A stretch of DNA of 64,000 bases from Chitinophaga rhizophila (GCF_019492185.1 NZ_JAICCF010000003.1:868001-932000), one strand, 5' to 3'. Counted from the stretch's first letter, positions 1 to 8,959 are shown. A program made the numbers and translations. Notes: generated from the letters alone by a model not told the origin.

Positions 1-7
1 CTTATTA

Positions 8-95
8 GGTAGTCCAAGGGTAGTCCAAGGGTAGTCTTAGCGTAGTCCAAGCATAGTCCAAGCATAGTCCAAGCATAATTGAAGCGTGATCCGAC
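8..95. repeat. 11-bp tandem repeat, about 8 units
   Basis: Units of 11 bp with the core TAGTCCAAG follow each other from 8 to 95. The first six are near identical (first two letters GG, CG or CA; one unit reads TAGTCTTAG) and the last two are decayed. The period is not a multiple of three and reading frames through it meet stops, so it is not a protein repeat. It may extend to the left of the window. Between 96 and 259 I see no gene. Confidence 0.85.
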
Positions 96-259
96 GGGTA
101 GATCTACAGTAAACCTGATCCCATATTTCTTTGCATTGTAAATCAATCCGGATGAGGGATTGAGTATGTTTTACAAGATGTGGTAACTGCCGTTTATTTT
201 TACCATTTGCTGGTCGTTTCCGGAGTCAGCCAGGGCCAATATTTCAACTATATAAAAAG

Positions 260-314
260 AAAGACCATAGTTGAACAGGTGGAAAACCGCCGCAACTATG
301 GTCTTTGCTTTTTA
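260..314. terminator. bidirectional hairpin terminator after the beta-lactamase
   Basis: A 14-bp perfect stem (arms 260-273 and 293-306, AAAGACCATAGTTG and its complement) encloses a second small stem GGTGG/CCGCC with an AAAA loop. T-rich DNA follows on the plus strand, and A-rich DNA precedes it, giving a U tract for minus-strand transcripts too. It lies about 50 bp beyond the stop of the minus-strand beta-lactamase gene. Confidence 0.75.
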
Positions 315-356
315 TTACTTATGAGTATTAACAGTCATCATTCATGACTGCATCAT

Positions 357-1160
357 TTATTTCAGCCCTTTGAAATAACCCGCATCAGCAAGGATATTTC
401 TAAGGATTTTCATGCGTACGTCAGGTACATTCAGTGATGAATTTTCGGTTTCCAGGTTCAGTACAAAGAAAGTAGGGTGACCTGCTTCCTCAATCCAGCC
501 GGTAATCCAGGCGATGGTTTTGCGGCCTACTACGCCCATGCCGGTTTTATAGCTCAGTTCGTACTCAGGCTTGGTCTCCATGCGCATTATCTGACGCACG
601 TTCTGCATAGTAACTTTGTGGAATGGCAGCTGGTCAAAGTAGAGTTTCTTCACAAAGCCTAGTTGCTCATCCGGAGAAATCTGTAATGAATTATCCAGCC
701 AGAAGGTATCTATCTTGCTGATTTTCATATTACCATATTTAATGGTATCCAGCCATTGCTGCATCACAGGTTTGGTAACACGACGTGCCACTTCCTGGAA
801 ATAAGGTACAGAAGACAGGCGGAAAGCTTGCTGCATGCTCAGGTTCTGGTTCCAATCCGATATAGAACGGGTTACGCCATCCCATGGAATAACATAAGAA
901 GTATCTTTAATAACACCGGTTTCCAGTCCTACCAGCGCATTAAAGATTTTGAAGGTAGAAGCAGGCAGGAAGCGTTCCTGTGCACGTTCCAGGTTGTATA
1001 CTTTAAAGGTACCCTGGCTGTTGTTAAACAGCATGAAGCATCCTTCAACCTTATATTCGGCAAAGTATTTTTCCCAGCTCTTTTCGTTTTCAACATTATT
1101 CGGTGAGCAGGCGTTCGCCAAAAAGGCGATCAGCAGAAGTATCCAGCCAGACTGTTTCAT
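357..1160 (-). CDS. class D (OXA-type) beta-lactamase, lipoprotein
   Basis: Serine beta-lactamase that should hydrolyse beta-lactams in the periplasm, anchored to a membrane by a lipid. The 267-residue product has a signal peptide ending in a lipobox at Cys18 (LANAC). Class D landmarks are all in place: STFK at 68-71 with the acylating Ser68 and the Lys71 that is carboxylated in this family, SSV at 116-118, YGN at 142-144, a Trp at 154 matching the residue that stabilises the carbamylated lysine, and KTG at 205-207. Length fits the family. No transposon, integron or plasmid marker is nearby and the neighbour is a housekeeping gene, so it looks like an intrinsic chromosomal enzyme. Substrate range cannot be read from sequence. 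Confidence 0.93.
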   Translation of the reverse strand: MKQSGWILLLIAFLANACSPNNVENEKSWEKYFAEYKVEGCFMLFNNSQGTFKVYNLERAQERFLPASTFKIFNALVGLETGVIKDTSYVIPWDGVTRSISDWNQNLSMQQAFRLSSVPYFQEVARRVTKPVMQQWLDTIKYGNMKISKIDTFWLDNSLQISPDEQLGFVKKLYFDQLPFHKVTMQNVRQIMRMETKPEYELSYKTGMGVVGRKTIAWITGWIEEAGHPTFFVLNLETENSSLNVPDVRMKILRNILADAGYFKGLK

Positions 1161-1216
1161 TATGCATTCTTGTTTAGTGCTGCAAAAGTAGATATTTAGT
1201 GGTACAGGACGAAATG

Positions 1217-1245
1217 ACGGGAGGATGCCATTGGCATCCTCCCGT
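1217..1245 (-). terminator. hairpin after kbl
   Basis: A 13-bp perfect stem (1217-1229 and 1233-1245, ACGGGAGGATGCC and its complement) with a 3-nt loop lies just beyond the kbl stop and before the beta-lactamase start. The U tract on the minus strand is poor, so it may terminate weakly or act as an mRNA 3' end stabiliser. Confidence 0.55.
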
Positions 1246-1264
1246 ATATCATATATAAAATCTC

Positions 1265-2452
1265 TTATTTTATTACACCAAGTTCCTTACCCACTTTAGT
1301 GAAAGCGGTGATAGCTTTGTCCAGGTGCTCCTGTTCGTGTGCGGCGCTGAGCTGTACACGGATGCGGGCTTGTCCTTTCGGTACTACCGGGAAGAAGAAA
1401 CCGATAACATATACGCCTTCCTGCAGCAGTTTATCGGCAAACTGGGCGCTGAGTACTGCATCATACAGCATTACCGGAACAATCGGGTGATCGCCTGGTT
1501 TGATATCGAAACCGGCTTCTGTCATTTTAGTACGGAAGTAGCGGGTGTTGTATTCCAGTTTATCGCGGAGGGCGGTGGTAGCGCTCAGCATATCCAGTAC
1601 GGAGATGGAGGCACCTACGATGCTTGGCGCGACAGAGTTGGAGAAGAGATAAGGACGGCTACGCTGGCGCAGCATGTCAATTATTTCTTTTTTACCGCTG
1701 GTGAAACCGCCGGAAGCACCACCTAAGGCTTTACCCAGGGTACCGGTGATGATATCGATGCGGCCCATTACATTACGATATTCATGTGTACCACGACCGG
1801 TTTTACCCAGGAAACCGGAAGAGTGGCTCTCATCGATCATGACAATAGCATCATACTTGTCTGCCAGGTCGCAGATTTTATCCAGCTGGGCAATAGTACC
1901 ATCCATGCTGAAAGATCCGTCAGTTACGATAATACGGCTGCGGAGGTGAGCTGACTCCTGGAGTTTTGCTTCCAGATCGGCCATATTATTATGTTCGTAA
2001 CGGTAGCGTTGTGCTTTACAGAGGCGTACACCATCAATAATAGAGGCGTGGTTCAGTGCGTCAGAGATGATGGCATCCTGCTCATTGAACAGCGGCTCAA
2101 ATACACCGCCATTGGCGTCAAAAGCAGCAGCGTAGAGGATGGTATCTTCTGTACCGAGGAAGGAAGCGAGTTTCAGTTCCAGTTCCCTGTGAATATCCTG
2201 CGTACCGCAGATGAAGCGTACACTGCTCATACCATATCCATGGGTGTCAATAGCCGCTTTGGCAGCCTTTATCACGTCAGGGTGACTGGAGAGGCCAAGG
2301 TAGTTGTTAGCGCAGAAGTTAACAACCGTCTTGCCGCCTACCTGTATTTCGGCACCTTGTTCAGACGTAATCACTCTTTCATTCTTAAAAAGGCCGGCGG
2401 AGCGTATTTCATCCAGTTCGTTTTGGATCCGGGCAATGAATTTCTGGTTCAT
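1265..2452 (-). CDS. kbl: glycine C-acetyltransferase (2-amino-3-ketobutyrate CoA ligase)
   Basis: PLP enzyme of threonine catabolism that cleaves 2-amino-3-ketobutyrate with CoA to glycine and acetyl-CoA. The 395-residue length equals that of characterised Kbl proteins. The alpha-oxoamine synthase fold is clear: DESHSSGF from Asp207, and the PLP Schiff-base lysine at position 241 in GTLGKALGG. The N-terminal stretch VNFCANNYLGLS and the GYGMSSVRFICGT segment match Kbl better than the related biotin enzyme BioF. No threonine dehydrogenase gene (tdh) is adjacent, so the partner enzyme must be elsewhere. The ATG at 2452 is the only good start. Confidence 0.95.
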   Translation of the reverse strand: MNQKFIARIQNELDEIRSAGLFKNERVITSEQGAEIQVGGKTVVNFCANNYLGLSSHPDVIKAAKAAIDTHGYGMSSVRFICGTQDIHRELELKLASFLGTEDTILYAAAFDANGGVFEPLFNEQDAIISDALNHASIIDGVRLCKAQRYRYEHNNMADLEAKLQESAHLRSRIIVTDGSFSMDGTIAQLDKICDLADKYDAIVMIDESHSSGFLGKTGRGTHEYRNVMGRIDIITGTLGKALGGASGGFTSGKKEIIDMLRQRSRPYLFSNSVAPSIVGASISVLDMLSATTALRDKLEYNTRYFRTKMTEAGFDIKPGDHPIVPVMLYDAVLSAQFADKLLQEGVYVIGFFFPVVPKGQARIRVQLSAAHEQEHLDKAITAFTKVGKELGVIK

Positions 2453-2558
2453 AAGTAGCAGATTTTTGTAACCTGGTCAAAGTTATAGGTTTAAAAGTAT
2501 TACGATTCGTGGAGCTATACCGGCATTTGTCAGATGAAATGAAAAAGTTTGACCAGGG

Positions 2559-2588
2559 TGTAACATTTGGGGACTGCTCTGCGTCATA
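2559..2588 (+). promoter_or_regulatory. candidate ECF sigma-dependent promoter
   Basis: TGTAAC (2559-2564) is followed after 17 bp by CGTCATA (2582-2588). An AAC-containing -35 and a CGTC-type -10 at this spacing are typical of ECF sigma promoters, which often drive their own sigma gene; the ECF gene starts at 2825. This is inference from motif and position only. Confidence 0.4.
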
Positions 2589-2824
2589 GTAATGTCTGCA
2601 CCCAGATCCTGATATCAGCAGTAAAGTTGTGAAGGGAACCGGACAAGGGCTGATTTTCCGCGCTACTGAAAAGGATGGCTGAGGCTTTGCGGGAACTCGC
2701 TGTCCGGGAGAGCAAGACGAATAGAACTGTAACGTACAGGTAAATAGTGGGTTAGGAGAGAAGATGAGGAGTAGCGTATATTAATAATTGTCGGACATTA
2801 GCACTAAAATCCCGCAACACCCGG
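2589..2824 (+). other. long leader upstream of the ECF sigma gene
   Basis: About 235 bp without an ORF separate the candidate promoter from the sigma gene. The middle (about 2630-2740) is G-rich and could fold, with short complementary stretches such as CCGGACA near 2640 and TGTCCGG near 2700. No known RNA family is recognised with confidence. It may be an untranslated leader. Confidence 0.35.
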
Positions 2825-3310
2825 ATGACGGAAAAGGAGTATAATCAATGCGTGGATCTGTACGCGGACAATCTCTTCCGGTTTATTGTTAAAAATTTAG
2901 ACCATACTGAGGATGCCAGAGATGTTGTACAGAATGCGTTTGAAATATTGTGGAAGCACTGTAAAGACGTGCCTTTTGAAAAAGGTAAGTCATACCTGTT
3001 TACTGTGGCCTACCACAATATGATAGACCATGTCCGTAAAGTGAAGCGCATAACGCTGGTGGAAGACTTTAAGGAAGAGACAAGAGTTTCCGAACAACGG
3101 ATCCATGACGCCAAGAAAGTGCTGGAGAAAGCATTGGATCGACTGACAGATGTGCAGCGTTCATTGATATTATTGAAAGATTACGAAGGTTACAGCTATG
3201 AGGAGATAGGTGATATCATGCAACTCAACCCTTCCCAGGTAAAGGTTTACCTGCACCGGGCCCGGTTACATCTCAAGCAGTACCTGGTTAAGATGGAAAA
3301 TGTAATCTAG
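2825..3310 (+). CDS. ECF-type RNA polymerase sigma factor
   Basis: Alternative sigma factor of 161 residues. An N-terminal sigma region 2 (about residues 7-75, with DARDVVQNAFEILWKH) should bind the -10 element, and a C-terminal region 4 (about 95-150, with YEGYSYEEIGDIMQLNPSQVKVYLHRAR) is the helix-turn-helix for the -35. No extra domain is present. The following gene, 50 bp downstream, encodes a membrane protein with anti-sigma-like modules, then an outer-membrane protein, so this probably forms a cell-envelope-responsive sigma unit. The start is ATG at 2825 without a clear ribosome binding site, as is common in Bacteroidota. Its signal and regulon are unknown. Confidence 0.92.
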   Translation: MTEKEYNQCVDLYADNLFRFIVKNLDHTEDARDVVQNAFEILWKHCKDVPFEKGKSYLFTVAYHNMIDHVRKVKRITLVEDFKEETRVSEQRIHDAKKVLEKALDRLTDVQRSLILLKDYEGYSYEEIGDIMQLNPSQVKVYLHRARLHLKQYLVKMENVI

Positions 3311-3360
3311 CACAGGTGGATCGAATCAAGTAATATTGCATTTTAATAATATGTCCTGAA

Positions 3361-4509
3361 TTGGCAGTAAATATCAACATATCGAACTACGAGGAATTTC
3401 TGCTCAGCGCCATAGATGGTGAGCTGACAGGAGAGGAGATGGCTGCGCTTGATAGTTTCCTGGAGCAGTACCCGGATATCCGCAAGGAGTTTGCACTACT
3501 ACAGTCTGTTAAACTCAGCCCGGATACAGATCTGAAGTTCGACGCCAAAGATACCCTCTACCGCAGGGCAGATGTATTATCAGCAGATAACTACGAACGT
3601 TTCCTGCTTGATTATGTTGATAATGAGCTAAGTGCGTCTGACAGGCACACATTGGAATCATTGGTCAGCCAGCATCCGCACATACAGCAAGAACTCATGC
3701 TTTTACAGGCGGCCAGGCTGACGCCTGACCTGTCTGTAACATTTGAGAATAAAGCATCGCTATACAGGAAAGAACGTACCCGGATACGCCCGTTGTGGTG
3801 GTGGAGTGCCGCCGCTGCGGTTGTGGCAGGCCTTTCTTTCTGGTTGATTCCGGCCCAACGTTCAGCGTCTCCTGAACAAGTGGCTGTTAATCAGCCGAAA
3901 CAGGCAGGGACTTCGACTTCCAGTCAGCAATCAGTAGCACCTGTGGTTCCTGCTCCTCAGCCGGTAGCCCCTGAAGCAGCAGACAATGATGTGGCTGTTA
4001 CAGCAACAAATAAAGCTGTTTCGCCAGGTATACAAACACCAGCTGATCAGTCAGCAGATGTAGCTACCCCTTCAGGCAGGAATGCTGCCCTGGCAGCTAA
4101 CACGCCGGCACGTAGTGCAACAGGAAATGCTACTGCTGTCAAAGCTGAGCAGGCCGAACAAACACGGAAGCAGGAAGAGCAGGCCGTGCATGCGGCCGAT
4201 AGCCGTGCTATTGCACTTACAAAACTGCCTCAGCCAGCATCTACCTCCGGAGAAGTGGTGCAACAATTACAGCAAAAGAGTCAGCAACAGGAAAAAATAC
4301 TGGCAGAGAATGCTGCTGCCATTACAGATCAATCAGCAGCAATGGCCAATGCCATAAAGATTAATCATACTACCGCTACCGAAACAGCCAGCGCAGCGCC
4401 GGCCAATGTTAAAGGTGAACTGGTAGTAGCAGTCACGATGAACGGAGATAGTAAACTGCTGAATGGGGTAGCTAATGTAGCCCGGTTCCTGTCCCGTAAA
4501 AAGAAGTAA
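3361..4509 (+). CDS. anti-sigma-like membrane protein with duplicated N-terminal module
   Basis: Probably the partner that holds the upstream ECF sigma factor. Residues 9-68 and 77-136 are two aligned copies of one 60-residue module, each beginning NYE-FLL and ending SLYR or TLYR, with the shared pattern D-EL then an acidic helix and LLQ-.-L.PD. Modules of this kind occur at the N-termini of Bacteroidota anti-sigma-like proteins, normally once. A transmembrane segment follows (about 145-163, after three Trp), then a long Ala/Gln/Pro-rich, low-complexity periplasmic region to residue 382 with no recognised domain. The start appears to be TTG at 3361, because no in-frame ATG precedes the first module. 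No zinc-binding cysteines are present. Function is inferred from position and architecture. Confidence 0.72.
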   Translation: MAVNINISNYEEFLLSAIDGELTGEEMAALDSFLEQYPDIRKEFALLQSVKLSPDTDLKFDAKDTLYRRADVLSADNYERFLLDYVDNELSASDRHTLESLVSQHPHIQQELMLLQAARLTPDLSVTFENKASLYRKERTRIRPLWWWSAAAAVVAGLSFWLIPAQRSASPEQVAVNQPKQAGTSTSSQQSVAPVVPAPQPVAPEAADNDVAVTATNKAVSPGIQTPADQSADVATPSGRNAALAANTPARSATGNATAVKAEQAEQTRKQEEQAVHAADSRAIALTKLPQPASTSGEVVQQLQQKSQQQEKILAENAAAITDQSAAMANAIKINHTTATETASAAPANVKGELVVAVTMNGDSKLLNGVANVARFLSRKKK

Positions 4510-4536
4510 TCCACTGTAGGAATGAATTTTTTTGAT

Positions 4537-5454
4537 ATGAAGTGTAAAGCTTTACGCTATTTATTGTTACTGCTTATTGTAAGTGTTGGTGCACAAGCCC
4601 AGACTGCCGATAGTCTTGTTGAGACGTTCCAGGTAAAGGGACTGATCATCATGAAGGGAAAAGATGCAAAAGGCAAACGTATCTTCAGGGTGTATAATGA
4701 CACCGCTTACGCGAGAGAGCGGTTGAAGAAGAACCTTCAGACCAGATGGTTTGTGGTGGATGTAGGCTTCAACAACTACATAGACCGTAGCGATTACGGT
4801 GGAGCAGTTGCATTATCCTATTATGCAGCACCTAACGGAATATCAGATAGTTATAATAAATCCTATACCTATTCTGCAGCCGGGTTAAACACCCTGGCAC
4901 CACGTGGAGGAAGTGCTCCGCTCACACCGTCAGAGTTCAAGCTAATTACCGGAAAGTCCATTAATCTTAACATCTGGCTGTTCCAGCAGAGGCTGAATGT
5001 CTACAAGCACAAAATAAACCTGATCTATGCACTCGGTGTAGAAATGAACAATTACCGTTTTGCGAGAAATATTACTTACGCGCCAGGATACCCTACCGAG
5101 ATCGTACGTGATAACGTGAATTTCTCAAAGAACAAGCTGTTCGCACAATATCTGAGTGTACCATTAATGCTGAATTTCAATAGCAATCCTGCTAAGCCTT
5201 CCAGGGCCTTTAAAATGGGCGTAGGCGTAATGGGTGGTTATCTGGCTAAGGCCAGAACAAAGCAGATCAGCCGTGAACGTGGAAAGGAGAAAAAAGTAGA
5301 TGAATTTAACCTCAATAAGTGGAAACTTAGCTTAACAGGCGATGTTGGTTACGGACCTCTCAAACTTTATGGTAATTTCGCGCTGACTCCGCTACATGAT
5401 TATGGGCTGGAGCAGTATCCTTTCTCAATAGGGATACGTTTTAATAGCTTTTAG
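4537..5454 (+). CDS. outer-membrane beta-barrel protein
   Basis: Secreted protein of about 305 residues. Starting at the second ATG (4537) gives a clean signal peptide, MKCKALRYLLLLLIVSVGAQAQ; an ATG at 4522 would add five residues. The mature part has alternating aromatic and hydrophobic strands (for example TRWFVVDVGFNNYI, YSIGIRFNSF-type end) and finishes in Phe, as expected for a barrel inserted by the BAM machinery. It resembles the porin-family or PorT-like barrels of Bacteroidota without a specific match. It begins about 12-27 bp after the anti-sigma-like gene, so the two are very likely cotranscribed, and it may be the cargo or sensor of that sigma system. Confidence 0.7.
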   Translation: MKCKALRYLLLLLIVSVGAQAQTADSLVETFQVKGLIIMKGKDAKGKRIFRVYNDTAYARERLKKNLQTRWFVVDVGFNNYIDRSDYGGAVALSYYAAPNGISDSYNKSYTYSAAGLNTLAPRGGSAPLTPSEFKLITGKSINLNIWLFQQRLNVYKHKINLIYALGVEMNNYRFARNITYAPGYPTEIVRDNVNFSKNKLFAQYLSVPLMLNFNSNPAKPSRAFKMGVGVMGGYLAKARTKQISRERGKEKKVDEFNLNKWKLSLTGDVGYGPLKLYGNFALTPLHDYGLEQYPFSIGIRFNSF

Positions 5455-5484
5455 CATTTTTTGGGGGATCAAAATCTAAGATGT

Positions 5485-5739
5485 ATGCGTTCTTTTATTG
5501 CCTTTCTGGCCTGTACCGGATTTATTGTATGGGCCCATTCATGTGAGAAGAGAATTGTGGGAGTAAAAATTTATGCGCAGGAACCTGGGCCAGACGAAGA
5601 TGAGAACAGTCATTTTTCGTCGAACACCTATACCGATAATCATAGGTTACTGTTAGCCAATGTACACGAACCCGTTGCGCTGGATGCGCTGTTTGTTGAC
5701 ATTCAATACGGAATAACCCCTGAGCTGGATTGGGAGTAA
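5485..5739 (+). CDS. small secreted lipoprotein-like protein, unknown function
   Basis: An 84-residue product if begun at ATG 5485 (MRSFIAFLACTGFIVWAHSCEKR). It has a hydrophobic leader ending near a cysteine (AHSC), compatible with lipoprotein processing, and a short acidic mature part ending in DWE. A TTG at 5461 would add eight residues but spoil the leader. It follows the barrel gene by about 30 bp in the same direction and probably belongs to the same transcript. No family recognised. Confidence 0.5.
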   Translation: MRSFIAFLACTGFIVWAHSCEKRIVGVKIYAQEPGPDEDENSHFSSNTYTDNHRLLLANVHEPVALDALFVDIQYGITPELDWE

Positions 5740-5847
5740 ATCGTCCACTGCTCATTTTTTAGTTCCATTTAACAAGTTCCTGCCCGGGCACATCCGGACA
5801 ATACCATTATATTTGGTATTGTTTATTTTATTTTCAAAAACCAATTC

Positions 5848-8796
5848 ATGAACCTCATTAAGAAAGCAATCTGTTCATTGCTGCTTGCCTGTACTATGTC
5901 TTCTTTAGCAGGCGCACAACAGAAAAAGTACGAATGGAAGGAGGGCACATCGGGCGGATATACCTATAAGTATATCTCCAACGATCCGATGAAGGCACGC
6001 TTCTACACGTTGAAAAACGGACTTACTGTTATTCTTTCAGTCAACAAAAAAGATCCTCGTATCCAGACACTTATCGGTACCCGTGCCGGTAGTAATAATG
6101 ACCCATCCGACCACACTGGTCTGGCGCATTACCTGGAACATCTCTTGTTTAAAGGTACCCAGCGTTATGGCTCCCTGGACTGGTCGAAGGAAAAGCCTTA
6201 CCTGGATCAGATCGAAAGTCTGTATGATACCTACAATCGTACAGCTGATGCCACTGCCCGTCAGGCAGTTTACCACAGCATTGACAGCGTCTCCGGCCTG
6301 GCCGCTAAGTACGCTATCGCCAATGAGTATGACAAAATGATGTCAGGCATGGGCGCTCAGGGTACCAATGCACACACCTGGGTAGAAGAAACCATCTACG
6401 AAGAAGATATTCCTTCTAATGTAGTGGACAAATTCCTGGCTGTGCAGGCAGAAAGATTCAAAGACCCGGTTTTCCGCCTGTTTCATACAGAGCTCGAGGC
6501 CGTGTATGAAGAAAAGAACAGAGGGCTGGACAACGACGGCCGTAAAACTTACGAGCTGATGCTGGCTACCCTGTTCCCTACGCATAACTATGGTCAGCAA
6601 AGCACCATCGGTACAATTGAACACCTGAAGAATCCTTCACTGAAAGCAATCCGCGATTTCTACAACACCTACTATGTTCCAGGAAATATGGCTGTAGTAA
6701 TGGCCGGCGACCTGGATCCTGATCAGGTGATCAAACAGATAGACCAGGCATTTGCTTACATGCAGCCTAAACCTGTTAAAGAGTATAAAGCTCCTGTAGA
6801 AAAACCTATCTCTGCACCGATAGTGAAAGAGGTGTTCGGCCCTGACGCTGAAAATGTTATGATTGCCTTTCGTATGCCAGGTGCGCTGGATGTGAAATCA
6901 GCCGTTCTACAGTCAGTAATTTCTGAAGTATTGAACAATGGTAAAGCCGGTTTACTGGATCTGAATATCAATAAGCAACAGAAAGTGCTGAAAGCCAGTG
7001 CAGGTGTAATGGGATGGAAAGATTACTCCGTCTTCACTATGAGCGGTTCTCCTAAAGAAGGACAGACGCTGGAGCAGGTTAAAGATCTGTTACTTGGTCA
7101 GCTGGAGATTCTGAAGAAAGGCGAATTTGACGAAACAATGGTGAAAGCTATTGTTAACAATGCAAAACTCGCTGAACTGGTAGGTGTGGAAAGCAATAAG
7201 AACCGTGCTACCTCCATGATGGATGGCTTTATCAAGCACAGAGGAAAGAACTGGCAGACAGATGTATCTTTTGTGGATGATATGTCGAAAGTTACCAAAA
7301 AGGAAATCGTTGACTTCGCAAATAAGTACTTCTCTAACAACTACGTATTGTTATACAAACGTAAAGGTGAAGACAAGAATCTCCAGAAGGTAGATAAACC
7401 TGCGATCACGCCGGTAGAAGTAAACCGTGAAGCACAATCAGCCTTCCTGAAACAGGTTAACGAAATGCCTGCTAACAGTATTAAACCACTCTGGCTGGAC
7501 TTCGACAAAGACATTCAGAAAGGTAAACTTGGTACTGCGGATGTATTGTACGTACAGAATAAAGACAACGGTCTCTTCCGCCTGTACTACCGTTTCGATA
7601 TGGGTAGCTGGAACAATAAACTGCTTCCGCTGGCAGCGCAATATCTTCAGTTCCTGGGTACAGATAAATATACTACAGAACAGATCAGTAAGGAGTTCTA
7701 TAACATCGCTTGTAACTTCAACGTTTCAACCGGTACTGACGCTACTACTCTTACCGTAAGTGGCCTGCAGGAGAACTTTGACAAGGCAGTTGCCCTGTTC
7801 GAGCATGTTCTTAGAAACTGTAAGCCGGATGAGCAGGCACTCGCCGCCTTCAAAGGCCGTATAGCTAAAGGCCGTGCAGATTCCAAGCTGAATAAGTCGA
7901 ATATCCTGAAAGGACTTACCAACTATGGTATGTATGGTCCTAAGAATCCGTTCAATAACCAGCTGAGCCAGTCTGAACTGGATGCAGTTACCGGTCAGCA
8001 ACTGGTTGATATTCTGCATTCTTTGCCTGAATATCAGCACATGGTTATTTATTACGGCCCGCAGACGCTGGACGCTGCTATTGCCGCTATTGGCAAACAG
8101 CACCAGGTACCAGCTACGCCTAAAACAATACCAGCGCCGCTGAAATTTGAGAAGATCTCCCAGGATAAGAACCAGGTATTGTTCACCAACTACGATATGG
8201 TACAGTCAGAAGTAAACTGGATCAGGAATGCGGGCAACTATACTCCTGATAACACCACCCTGATCAGTGTGTTCAATGGCTACTTCGGAGGTAACATGGG
8301 ATCTATTGTATTCCAGACTATCCGGGAATCTAAAGCGCTGGCATATTCTACTTACGCTTATTATGCATCTCCTGAGAAAAAAGACGGCCGCTATTCTGTA
8401 GTAGCGTACGTTGGCAGCCAGGCAGATAAAATGGGCGAGGCTATCAATGGTATGAACGAATTACTGAATGATATGCCTCGTTCGGAGAAAGGTTTTATGA
8501 CTGCAAAGCAGAGCATGAAACAGGATATCGAAACAGAACGTATCACACAGGACGGTATCATTTTCACCTACCTGGGATCAAAGAAACTAGGTCTGGATAC
8601 TGATTACCGTAAGACAGTGTATTCACAGATTGATGGTATCACCTATGATGATGTGAAGAAGTTCCATGATGAGAACATTGCAAATAAGCCTTATACTTAT
8701 TGCATTATGGCATCTGACAAAAAGGTAAATCCAGAAGATCTGAAGAAGTTTGGCGACGTGAAAGTCGTTTCTTTGGAAGAGATTTTCGGTTACTAA
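5848..8796 (+). CDS. M16 family zinc metallopeptidase (insulinase/pitrilysin type)
   Basis: Exported two-lobe protease of 982 residues. A signal peptide (about residues 1-23, ending LAGA) is followed by an M16 catalytic domain with the inverted zinc motif HYLEH at 94-98 and, downstream, a glutamate-rich EEKNRGLDNDG segment that supplies the third zinc ligand. Inactive M16C-type repeats follow, including a second lobe with VFQTIRESKALAYSTYA, typical of the substrate-binding half. Such single-chain proteins cut peptides in the periplasm. It starts about 110 bp after the small lipoprotein gene; a promoter between them is possible, so operon membership with the sigma unit is uncertain. It ends before a clear terminator. 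Confidence 0.92.
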   Translation: MNLIKKAICSLLLACTMSSLAGAQQKKYEWKEGTSGGYTYKYISNDPMKARFYTLKNGLTVILSVNKKDPRIQTLIGTRAGSNNDPSDHTGLAHYLEHLLFKGTQRYGSLDWSKEKPYLDQIESLYDTYNRTADATARQAVYHSIDSVSGLAAKYAIANEYDKMMSGMGAQGTNAHTWVEETIYEEDIPSNVVDKFLAVQAERFKDPVFRLFHTELEAVYEEKNRGLDNDGRKTYELMLATLFPTHNYGQQSTIGTIEHLKNPSLKAIRDFYNTYYVPGNMAVVMAGDLDPDQVIKQIDQAFAYMQPKPVKEYKAPVEKPISAPIVKEVFGPDAENVMIAFRMPGALDVKSAVLQSVISEVLNNGKAGLLDLNINKQQKVLKASAGVMGWKDYSVFTMSGSPKEGQTLEQVKDLLLGQLEILKKGEFDETMVKAIVNNAKLAELVGVESNKNRATSMMDGFIKHRGKNWQTDVSFVDDMSKVTKKEIVDFANKYFSNNYVLLYKRKGEDKNLQKVDKPAITPVEVNREAQSAFLKQVNEMPANSIKPLWLDFDKDIQKGKLGTADVLYVQNKDNGLFRLYYRFDMGSWNNKLLPLAAQYLQFLGTDKYTTEQISKEFYNIACNFNVSTGTDATTLTVSGLQENFDKAVALFEHVLRNCKPDEQALAAFKGRIAKGRADSKLNKSNILKGLTNYGMYGPKNPFNNQLSQSELDAVTGQQLVDILHSLPEYQHMVIYYGPQTLDAAIAAIGKQHQVPATPKTIPAPLKFEKISQDKNQVLFTNYDMVQSEVNWIRNAGNYTPDNTTLISVFNGYFGGNMGSIVFQTIRESKALAYSTYAYYASPEKKDGRYSVVAYVGSQADKMGEAINGMNELLNDMPRSEKGFMTAKQSMKQDIETERITQDGIIFTYLGSKKLGLDTDYRKTVYSQIDGITYDDVKKFHDENIANKPYTYCIMASDKKVNPEDLKKFGDVKVVSLEEIFGY

Positions 8797-8822
8797 TATC
8801 ATAACGGTTCAGCCGTATTTAT

Positions 8823-8887
8823 AAGAACCATCCGGGTCTGTTTGCCATTATGGTGAACGGAAATTCCGGATGGTTCTTTATTTTTGC
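8823..8887 (+). terminator. intrinsic terminator after the M16 protease gene
   Basis: A 13-bp perfect stem, AAGAACCATCCGG (8823-8835) with its complement at 8866-8878, followed by TTTATTTTT. The 30-nt loop is long. It closes the M16 transcript. Confidence 0.75.
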
Positions 8888-8959
8888 CATCTATTTTTTG
8901 GAAAGCTGCAATAATGAATTGACAGTCAACGTTAACTTAAGTGCAAAATCCCTGTGAAA

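Noticed and set aside
477..1191. Plus-strand reading frames over the beta-lactamase gene
   Set aside because: They are complementary-strand shadows of a well-supported gene and have no family features.
2630..2720. Cobalamin-riboswitch-like strings (GAAGGGAACC, GCTACTG) in the leader of the ECF sigma gene
   Set aside because: The order and spacing of the conserved B12 box elements do not fit, and the downstream gene has no link to cobalamin. A covariance search would settle it.
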